Assembly (NCBI GenBank): GCA_964344765.1
Contig: CAYFOM010000055.1
Location: 1-22,299, forward strand
DNA from: JACNIZ01 sp964344765
GTDB lineage: Bacteria; Planctomycetota; UBA1135
DNA: 22,299 nucleotides
Direction of reading: 5' to 3'
Numbering within the stretch: the first letter of the stretch is position 1; each line of letters opens with the position of its first letter. Shown here piece by piece: positions 16,500 through 22,299 of this stretch. Under the pieces are notes generated by a model that saw only the letters and a list, made by a program, of their open reading frames with translations, was not told where the DNA came from and made no database searches. The position numbers and the translations under genes are program-made.

Positions 16500-19466
16500 A
16501 TGAGTGAAAATCCGCAATCCCTGGACCCTGAGGAACTTCTGGCTCACGCCGGTTGGGTTCGCGGTCTTGCGGTCGCCCTGGTCGGGGAGTCCAGGGCTGA
16601 CGACCTGGCGCAGCAAACCATGTTGCGCGCGATGGAGCGGCCACCGAGGTACAAGAAAAACCTCCGTGGCTGGTTAGGGACCATCGCGCGCAACTTTGCT
16701 TACAGCTGGGGTCGTACCGAGGGTCGGCGTCGCGAACTGTTCCAAACTCACGAATACGAGGGAAAGCGTGATTTCGAACACGACGCCGGCTCATCGGCCC
16801 TAAGTGCCGCGCCCGACGACCTTTTGGGAAAGTCCGAGGCGCACGCCCAGTTGATCTCTGTGTTGAGGGACCTGCCGGATCCTGGGCGGCACTTATTGCT
16901 TCTGCGTTACTTTGAGGATCTAACGCCGAAGCAAATCGCGGAACGGCATGGAATGAAGCCGTCGACGGTGCGTGTGCAGCTGATGCGTGCCACCGAAGAA
17001 CTGAGAACCCTTATGAAAAAGCGCTTCGGTGGGGACGGGATGGCCCCTTGCGTAGCAATATTGACTCCGACACTAGGGAAAGGCCTTGTCATAACAGCTG
17101 TCACCGGGGGGACGGTAGCGACATCTATGGCCGCAAAAACCCTGGTACTAGGGGGAATTCTCTCCGCAATTTCTGTGGGAGTGTATCTTTGGGATCAGCC
17201 AGAAACCCCCTCAGACGGCCCTTTGATCGGGACCGAAGCTACGGCTAGTGCGGACGAGAGTGAACGTGATCCAAGCGACGCCACGGTGAATGACGGGGTT
17301 TCTGGTTTTTCTCGTGTAGCCGTTCCGACGGCGCCGGCCTTTGAGCTGGCCATTGTCGATGAAAGCGGCAACCCACTGCCTGGAGCGCAGTTGCGCTTCC
17401 ACCGCGGCGGCGTGGCCCTGGGGCAGACGGTGTCCGATAAGGATGGTTTGCTGCGCCTGCGTCCGACCGCCGAGGAGGTGGTCGTGCAGATTTCGACGAT
17501 CAACCGCGCGCCGCAACTGGTCAACTTAGAGTTGATTGAGGGCAGGCGGGAAGTTGTGATGAGCGATGGCGGCGTTATCGACGGGCGCATCGAAACCGAT
17601 GAGCCGGTGTTCCTGCAACTGGAAGCCGCGCACCAACTGTTCCGCGAAGAGTCGCCCGAGTTTGAGCTGCTGCCGGAATTGGACCAGCGCTTCTCGAACT
17701 TCCGCCGCTTCCTGGTGCCGGTGCGCAAAACCGGCGAATTTCAGTACGCCGGTCTGCCGCAAGGCTGGAGCGGCACTTTGTCGTCGGCTGATCCGCGCTA
17801 CCGCATCGACGATCGCGGCATGGATAGCGAAGCTGATGGCCGTCTCGAGATCCTGGCACCGCAAACCGATCTGCGGATTTCGTTGATTCCGGTGCCGCAC
17901 ATCAGCGGTCGCGTGATGTTGCCCGAGGGCCTCGCCGACGCGACGCTAACGATGAAGGCGGGAAGTTTGACCGCCAAACGCGCGCTGACCAGTGATGGTT
18001 GTTTTGAATTCCTCGCCGATCCAACCAAGATTGATCAGTTGGAGTTGTTCGTGCATTCGCCGAGCGGCTACATCGGCCATCATCGTTTTGATCCGGTGCC
18101 TAGCGATGGGCGCTTGGGTGATTTGGCCGTCGACTTCCGGCCGCCGGTGCAACTGCATGTGACCGATGCCAATGGTGCCTCGGTTGCCGATGCCCATGTG
18201 CTCGATCTCGCTGCCGACGGTTCGCATGCTCAAACCAACGCCGACGGTCGCGCCGAATTGATGTTGCTGGGTGAGCAGCCGCAATTACTGGTGCGCGCCA
18301 TCGGCATGGAACCGCAACTTTTGGATATGCCGATTGCTTCATTGGGCGACTTGGTTGAAGTCCAGTTGCAAGCATCCAACCAACTTCAACTACAGCTGCG
18401 CACCGCCAACGGCCACGCGCCGATGACCGCTGATCAAAGCTTGGTCATCAGGCTCGAAGCTGAACAGGGCCTCTTCTCTGGATCCCACACGCTCGACCGG
18501 GACTACCAAACACAAACGGGGGAACTGTTCGCTTCGGGTCTTTCTCAAAACGGCATCGTGCGCGGTGATTTCCGCAGCGATCAAGACGGCAACCTGACCC
18601 TTTCCGGCGTCAATCCGGCGGCGGCAATGCAAGTGCAAGTTTGGGCCGAAGGTGGTGGTTTGTTGCTTCAGCGCACCTTGCCGACGATTTCCGCCACGGG
18701 GCAACAAAGCGTGGTGCTCGACATTCCTCAGTCGCGCAGCTTCCGCGGCAAGTTGATCGACCCCGATGGTCGCGCCGTCACCGATGCGTTGGTTGCGCTG
18801 CGCACCGACGCCGACGCCGAAGGCTTCCACCGCGCCACCACCGACCTGCTCGGTCGCTTTGAAATCCCGGCGGTTTATGGCGAGCAAGGTCTGCTGAAAG
18901 TCGTCGCCAAAGGCTTTGCTTTTGAGCCCGACTTCCAATATCAACTCCCTGCCGAAGGCGAAGAAGCGACCATTCAACTCAGCCGCGGTCGCTCGTTGCA
19001 ACTCAACGTAATCGATTCCTCAGGTACAGCTGTTTCACAGTTCGCCGCATCCACTTACATCGATGACCGCGGTTCTTTCGGCTCGCGCGCCGACGGCAAC
19101 GGTTTGTTGAAGATCACTGGCTTGCCGTTGGTGGCGGTGGACCTTCAAGTCGAAGTCGACGGCTGGCGCTATCCCATGCACGCCGCATTGGGCGACGATG
19201 AGCTGACCCTGCAATTGCCGGTGCGCGATACCGTGCAAGTGGGCTGGTCGCTGCTCAGTGCCGAACTGCAATCGGCCGCTAGCAACTACCGCATGCGCAT
19301 CGATAGCAACGGCGTGTCTACCGAACACTGGCTACCCGGCCTGGCGCAACTGCAACTCCCCTTCGGCAGTTACACCGCCACGCTGCTTGACGCCGATCGC
19401 AACGAATTACGCAGCACCACCTTCGACGTCAACGGTGACGCCATCGTTTCGGTGCGCTTGGATTAA
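16500..19466 (+). CDS. ECF sigma factor fused through a membrane helix to a CRL-type ectodomain
   Basis: A 988-residue fusion. Residues about 11-80 are sigma region 2 (SRADDLAQQTMLRAM, LRGWLGTIARNFAYSWGR). About 115-172 are region 4 (LPDPGRHLLLLRYFEDLT, then the helix-turn-helix PKQIAERHGMKPSTVRVQL). A hydrophobic segment at about 194-231, with core TLVLGGILSAISVGVYLW, would cross the membrane. The remaining 750 residues are extracytoplasmic beta-sandwich modules related to carboxypeptidase regulatory-like domains (for example near 340, 464, 549, 747 and 830: LQLHVTDANGASVADAHVL, FRGKLIDPDGRAVTDALVAL). Signal sensing outside with sigma release or activation inside is inferred. No separate anti-sigma gene is visible. 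The first ~830 bases use different codons from the rest. The stop overlaps the convergent Fic gene. Confidence 0.85.
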   Translation: MSENPQSLDPEELLAHAGWVRGLAVALVGESRADDLAQQTMLRAMERPPRYKKNLRGWLGTIARNFAYSWGRTEGRRRELFQTHEYEGKRDFEHDAGSSALSAAPDDLLGKSEAHAQLISVLRDLPDPGRHLLLLRYFEDLTPKQIAERHGMKPSTVRVQLMRATEELRTLMKKRFGGDGMAPCVAILTPTLGKGLVITAVTGGTVATSMAAKTLVLGGILSAISVGVYLWDQPETPSDGPLIGTEATASADESERDPSDATVNDGVSGFSRVAVPTAPAFELAIVDESGNPLPGAQLRFHRGGVALGQTVSDKDGLLRLRPTAEEVVVQISTINRAPQLVNLELIEGRREVVMSDGGVIDGRIETDEPVFLQLEAAHQLFREESPEFELLPELDQRFSNFRRFLVPVRKTGEFQYAGLPQGWSGTLSSADPRYRIDDRGMDSEADGRLEILAPQTDLRISLIPVPHISGRVMLPEGLADATLTMKAGSLTAKRALTSDGCFEFLADPTKIDQLELFVHSPSGYIGHHRFDPVPSDGRLGDLAVDFRPPVQLHVTDANGASVADAHVLDLAADGSHAQTNADGRAELMLLGEQPQLLVRAIGMEPQLLDMPIASLGDLVEVQLQASNQLQLQLRTANGHAPMTADQSLVIRLEAEQGLFSGSHTLDRDYQTQTGELFASGLSQNGIVRGDFRSDQDGNLTLSGVNPAAAMQVQVWAEGGGLLLQRTLPTISATGQQSVVLDIPQSRSFRGKLIDPDGRAVTDALVALRTDADAEGFHRATTDLLGRFEIPAVYGEQGLLKVVAKGFAFEPDFQYQLPAEGEEATIQLSRGRSLQLNVIDSSGTAVSQFAASTYIDDRGSFGSRADGNGLLKITGLPLVAVDLQVEVDGWRYPMHAALGDDELTLQLPVRDTVQVGWSLLSAELQSAASNYRMRIDSNGVSTEHWLPGLAQLQLPFGSYTATLLDADRNELRSTTFDVNGDAIVSVRLD

Positions 19467-20875
19467 GTATCGTCCCAAATTCGTTTCCAATCCTCGAAAG
19501 CATCGGGTAGAAGCTTAAATCGAGCAATGTTGCCGATATGTAAGCTGCCGAGTTCGGTTTCGACGATTTCGATGAATCGTGCGCGGTCAGCCTCTGGAAT
19601 GAACTCGGATTGGCTGGCGATCCAGCGAATGGTTTGTGCTTGGTCCATTTTTGCATGGACTACCCCGCGAATGAATTCCCCGAGTTGATTGCGATAGCGC
19701 AATCGGAATGGGTCAGGTTCACCCAAGGATTGGCGTACGGATGAGTAGCGTGCCGCCGAGCGCTTATACGCCCACAGGTAGACGTCGCGTAAATAATCCA
19801 CGCGCTTGAATTCGTAGATTCCAAGTAGGGCGTTGACGTATTCAGATTTCGGAACGTCGACAAAGGAAAGCGGGCAAAGGTTCTTTTGAACCATCGGAAT
19901 GTTGGCAGCCAGCCGCGACACTCGTTTATTGACATCCTCAAATGGCTGTAAATAAGGCAAGTGCACCATTGCGAAAAAGCTTTGCTCAAATGGATTTTGG
20001 ATCGCCTCGGCTTTTTCTAAGAACAATCGGAACCCATCTTCAATTCGTTGCGGTCCCTCTAAGGGATGGAACACGGTTCCTCCAATACCTACCGCACATG
20101 AGCGAAGACGACCACATGCAAAGCTATTGCGAAGTAAGTTCTCGGACAGCAGTGCATGCAAATTGCAAATGGTGTAGAAGTTGAAACCAAGCGCATCAGA
20201 TTGGTCGGCCAGCATTTCAATTGCTGCCTTGTGATTCAAAATCATTTGCGCTTCTTCCGTCGCTTTTCCGTCTGCGGTGATTCCTTGGTCGAGTAGGCGT
20301 TGAGTTTCGAGTAAGGAATAAGTGTTCCCTTCCAGGCGACTAGAGTTCCAAGACAGATCGATCAACAAGCGATCCATTACTTTGCGCAGATGAGTGCCAG
20401 CCGGTAAATCGGATATGCCAACCTCGCCGACTTCTTGCAGTTGTGCGCGGTCAGACTCACGCAGGTAAGTAGTTTGATTCGGCTGATATGACTCAAGGAA
20501 GTCGATGTCGTAGCCGACGGGAGTTCGTTCCGTGATTGGGTGGCTGAGCTCCTTTCGAATTTCCATTGAGTCGGGACTCAACCAGGACGGAGCCTCGGCT
20601 TCACGGACCATGGATTGCTCTGGTGCGAAGCCAACGGAATACACCGGTGTGTTTCGTTCTTGCTCGGCCAGGAAATAGCGCACACTTCTGCCGCCTCCTG
20701 ACTTAGTGAGCACGCCCTGGCTCAACAATCCCTGCAGCCGTCGAATCAGCGTTCGCCTGGCGATATGACTGCATGCGGGAGACTCCAGCAGCTCCCCAAT
20801 GCGGGCACCGCTTGGGAGTTGCTGGATCGTGCGGAGGATATTCCGCTCCTCTTCTGTTCGATGCGCAGATTTCAT
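19463..20875 (-). CDS. winged-helix Fic-domain protein with variant catalytic motif
   Basis: A 470-residue protein from the ATG at 20875; a TTG at 20893 would add six residues. Residues about 5-70 form a winged-helix DNA-binding domain (EERNILRTIQQLPSGARIGELL, RRTLIRRLQGLLSQGVLTKSGGGRSVRYFL). About 170-370 is a Fic domain. An inhibitory-helix motif, SSRLEGN (178-184), precedes it, as in Fic proteins with an N-terminal inhibitory helix. The active-site loop reads QPFEDVNKRVSR (310-321), where canonical Fic has HPFxxGNGRxxR, so the catalytic His is Gln and the two Gly are Val and Lys. I recall this LQPFEDVNKR variant as a recurrent Fic subfamily. Classical AMPylation is unlikely; a regulatory role is possible. 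No toxin-antitoxin partner is adjacent. Confidence 0.88.
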   Translation of the reverse strand: MKSAHRTEEERNILRTIQQLPSGARIGELLESPACSHIARRTLIRRLQGLLSQGVLTKSGGGRSVRYFLAEQERNTPVYSVGFAPEQSMVREAEAPSWLSPDSMEIRKELSHPITERTPVGYDIDFLESYQPNQTTYLRESDRAQLQEVGEVGISDLPAGTHLRKVMDRLLIDLSWNSSRLEGNTYSLLETQRLLDQGITADGKATEEAQMILNHKAAIEMLADQSDALGFNFYTICNLHALLSENLLRNSFACGRLRSCAVGIGGTVFHPLEGPQRIEDGFRLFLEKAEAIQNPFEQSFFAMVHLPYLQPFEDVNKRVSRLAANIPMVQKNLCPLSFVDVPKSEYVNALLGIYEFKRVDYLRDVYLWAYKRSAARYSSVRQSLGEPDPFRLRYRNQLGEFIRGVVHAKMDQAQTIRWIASQSEFIPEADRARFIEIVETELGSLHIGNIARFKLLPDAFEDWKRIWDDT

Positions 20876-20883
20876 GGCACAAA

Positions 20884-20979
20884 AGTGGCGCAAATAGCGC
20901 GAACTGTGCCTATTCTACTGCATTTGGCCTAAATAAAGCGACTATTTGGCCCAAATAATAAAAGATGTGGCCTAATTAG
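20884..20979. repeat. operator-like repeat array in the Fic promoter
   Basis: Three clear copies of TTTGGCC(T/C)AAATAA occur at 20923-20936, 20945-20958 and, more diverged (TGTGGCCTAATTAG), 20966-20979. Two weaker copies may lie at 20884-20897 (10 of 14 match) and 20904-20917. Start-to-start spacings are 20, 19, 22 and 21 bases, about two helical turns, so bound proteins would sit on one face of the DNA. The core TTTGGCCCAAA is almost palindromic. Autoregulation by the gene's own winged-helix domain is the obvious hypothesis. Confidence 0.6.
20912..20917 (-). promoter_or_regulatory. candidate -10 (TAGAAT) of the Fic gene
   Basis: On the minus strand, TAGAAT ends 37 bases before the ATG at 20875, giving a predicted leader of about 30 bases. 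It lies within the second, weakest copy of the repeat array, and the three strongest copies are just upstream, where the -35 and activator positions would be. No clear -35 box is seen. Confidence 0.35.
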
Positions 20980-21088
20980 CCGTGCCAGTCGTCGGCGCCT
21001 GCCTTTCGAAGTCGTCGTCGGATTCTTCGCCGCCGCCGTTGGAGCCGCCGACGACCGTGGTGCCATTTGCCTGAATCAGCTTAATGTT
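20972..21088 (-). pseudogene. 3' remnant of an unidentified coding sequence
   Basis: An open stretch of 38 codons ends in TAG inside the third operator-like repeat. It reads IKLIQANGTTVVGGSN, then GGGEESDDDFERQAPTTGTAN, with GC-rich third positions like the central genes and unlike the AT-rich neighbours. It has no start codon and is closed upstream by TGA (21089-21091). The composition, a flexible Gly/acidic C-terminal tail, suggests the end of a gene whose 5' part was lost. It overlaps the last eight bases of the propeller-like gene in another frame. The parent family is not recognisable. Confidence 0.35.
20988..21055. repeat. 10-base inverted repeat
   Basis: GTCGTCGGCG (20988-20997) and CGCCGACGAC (21046-21055) are perfect reverse complements separated by 48 bases. 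There is no T-run after the distal arm on either strand, so this is not a standard terminator. It may simply reflect repeated Val/Gly/Asp codons in the coding remnant. Confidence 0.3.
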
Positions 21089-22151
21089 TCAGTAGAATTC
21101 GATTACTCGTCTCGCAACTGGCTAAGTCAATCGCCTGTAGCCAAACCCTTCCCTTTGCCGCCGCAGGAACTCTTCGCGGACCTGGGCCGACAGTTGCTGT
21201 GCCGTTTGCATCCGTATCGACAATGGCAACTTTACCTAGATTGGAATTGAGGTCCATCATCGTGCCAGCGCAAGGCAAGCCATTAGGGATTGGGGAAGGA
21301 CCGCCTTCATCCTTGGCCCACATCAGCAAGACTTGGCTATTTGGTGTTGCGCCAGTCATTTTGGCCCCCATGTAGTGACCGCTTGTCCCATCAAGCCAAA
21401 GGGCAAAGTGGGGTGTGGGACCCTCGACAAAAATAGCCTCACCCCAATAACCGAATGGGTTAATCCAATCGACTGGATTGTAAATCCCAGAGTCCTTTTC
21501 CATCATCCATAGGCCGTGATCTACGTAATAAAGTGCGCCTTGCTCGTCGAAGCACATGGAGACGGTGGAGCCAATCGGCCCTCTAAAGTTTGAATTTGTG
21601 TCAGTTGCCAATCCGGTTGTCGGGTCAATTGTGACCAATCCAATTTCGGCATCAAATCCGAAGAGCGTTCCGTCATGCCATTCCAGGGCCATGACCTCCC
21701 TTACGCCCGTGCTCCCTATCATGGCAATATTGCCTGTTGCGAGGTCGACAGAGAAAAGATCGTGAATCCCTCCGCTTAAAGGACCTTTGGGGTCGTGAAT
21801 TACGAATAATTCGTCGTTTGGCCCGAAGGCAATGGATTCAATGCGGAAGAAGTTTGTGGGTAATATTGGCGTCGCTGCGGCTGTTGCTAAATCGATTTCA
21901 TAAAAAGTATATCCGTTGGAAAAATCTCCATATGCCGAGACAATTCTTCCGGTGCTATCTTGGCTTAGCCCATTCCAAAAGTAAGTGTGGTGGCCGGTAT
22001 CGCCAATATGGGATGAAGCGCCGGTGTCAGGGTTGAGAGAGTGCATGTCCCCGTTGAGCCCTAAGACAACCACCTCTTGACTGGATGCAGTCTGCCTAAT
22101 CGCAAAAAGAAAAGCGAAAGCGAGTAATTTGGACCAAATGTTTCTTTGCAT
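21081..22151 (-). CDS. secreted propeller-like protein with planctomycete C-terminal domain
   Basis: A 356-residue exported protein. The signal peptide covers about residues 1-24 (WSKLLAFAFLFAIRQTASSQ). Residues about 25-260 contain repeated strands of a beta-propeller (LNGDMHSLNPDTGASSHIG, FYEIDLATAAATPI, LFSVDLATGNIAMIGSTG, IGLVTIDPTTGLATDTN), the last three in the 'xxxDxxTGxxxxIG' style of DUF4394/SMP30-like propellers. The C-terminal ~75 residues (PCAGTMMDLNSNLGK, TDANGTATV, GRVWLQAIDLASCETSN) match a tail I recognise from many planctomycete secreted proteins, probably a small beta-sandwich with a Cys pair. The ligand is unknown. The base composition is clearly more AT-rich than the central genes. 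Confidence 0.75.
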   Translation of the reverse strand: MQRNIWSKLLAFAFLFAIRQTASSQEVVVLGLNGDMHSLNPDTGASSHIGDTGHHTYFWNGLSQDSTGRIVSAYGDFSNGYTFYEIDLATAAATPILPTNFFRIESIAFGPNDELFVIHDPKGPLSGGIHDLFSVDLATGNIAMIGSTGVREVMALEWHDGTLFGFDAEIGLVTIDPTTGLATDTNSNFRGPIGSTVSMCFDEQGALYYVDHGLWMMEKDSGIYNPVDWINPFGYWGEAIFVEGPTPHFALWLDGTSGHYMGAKMTGATPNSQVLLMWAKDEGGPSPIPNGLPCAGTMMDLNSNLGKVAIVDTDANGTATVGPGPRRVPAAAKGRVWLQAIDLASCETSNRILLKH

Positions 22152-22299
22152 TGCGGGGGAGGATGGTTTCCCAAGTTTTCACTTGAAATCCTACCATTTT
22201 TTTTTCTAGGCTGCCAGCCTTCCTTCCCTTTCTTTAACACAGGAGATGATCAAGCAACATCTTTTCTGTAAAAAGCAGCAGACTCATCAAATGCCTTCC
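22152..22299. promoter_or_regulatory. upstream region of the propeller-like gene and window end
   Basis: On the minus strand, an extended -10, TGGTAGGAT (22188-22196), ends 37 bases before the ATG at 22151, with an A9 tract (22197-22205) immediately upstream. At the plus-strand end, AGGAG (22241-22245) abuts an ATG at 22246 that stays open for 18 codons to the window edge. The spacing is too short for a normal ribosome site, so I do not call a gene there. Nothing else is recognised. Confidence 0.4.

Noticed and set aside
16428..16616. N-terminal extension of the pqqB-like frame to an upstream start
   Set aside because: It would overlap the sigma gene by over 100 bases and place 63 non-conserved residues before a normal signal peptide. 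The ATG at 16427 is preferred.
19463..20875. Fic protein as the toxin of a toxin-antitoxin pair
   Set aside because: No small antitoxin gene is adjacent, the inhibitory helix is within the same protein and the catalytic His is missing.
22246..22299. Start of a plus-strand gene at the window edge
   Set aside because: AGGAG touches the ATG with no spacer, and 18 open codons are too few to distinguish from chance.

Overview
The window looks like a chromosomal segment of a planctomycete (PVC superphylum), most likely from a marine or aquatic lineage with a GC-rich genome. The evidence is the gene content: a secreted 'PVC-type' propeller dehydrogenase with a C-terminal cytochrome c, a DUF1080 lipoprotein, a BNR_4 propeller, an FG-GAP protein, a Tat-exported TIM-barrel lipoprotein, a sigma factor fused to a large membrane-anchored ectodomain, and very few Shine-Dalgarno sequences. 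No rRNA, tRNA, CRISPR array, insertion sequence or transposase was seen. There is no gene-free stretch longer than about 205 bases.

Layout. At the left edge (74-2568) are four short genes: a DUF4240 lipoprotein (-), a short and possibly internally deleted FG-GAP protein (+), a DoxX-like membrane protein (-) and a DUF1080 lipoprotein (+). The centre (2596-16427) is eight genes, all on the minus strand with gaps of -11 to 97 bases. In transcription order they are a PqqB-like metallo-beta-lactamase-fold protein, an MtfA-like zinc peptidase, a large exported carboxypeptidase-regulatory-like (CRL) repeat protein, a Tat lipoprotein sugar-isomerase-like TIM barrel, a dynamin-like GTPase, a calcineurin-like phosphoesterase with a LamG-like domain, a BNR_4 propeller, and the 844-residue propeller/HEAT/cytochrome c protein. 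Divergent from this block, 72 bases away, is a 988-residue protein (+) that joins a complete ECF sigma factor to a membrane segment and a ~750-residue CRL-like ectodomain. The right edge is AT-richer. It holds a winged-helix/Fic protein with an altered catalytic motif (-) behind an array of operator-like repeats, a 3' coding remnant, and a secreted propeller-like protein (-).

How the genes may work together (inference). The last three genes of the minus block look like one envelope module for carbohydrates or other environmental polymers: a secreted phosphoesterase with a LamG-like domain, a BNR_4 propeller and a cytochrome-linked dehydrogenase. The TIM barrel and DUF1080 lipoproteins fit the same theme. 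The dynamin-like GTPase is the odd member and may link membrane remodelling to this set. The CRL ectodomain of the sigma fusion resembles the CRL protein of the adjacent minus block, so a trans-envelope sensor/sigma and a related surface protein sit side by side. This is the strongest candidate here for an undescribed system.

Regulation. Four genes carry a TANNNT-like -10 box ending seven bases before the start codon, which predicts leaderless transcripts. Three others carry a TANNNT box ending exactly 37 bases before the start. The Fic promoter has three clear, and perhaps five, copies of a TTTGGCC(T/C)AAATAA-like element spaced about two helical turns apart.
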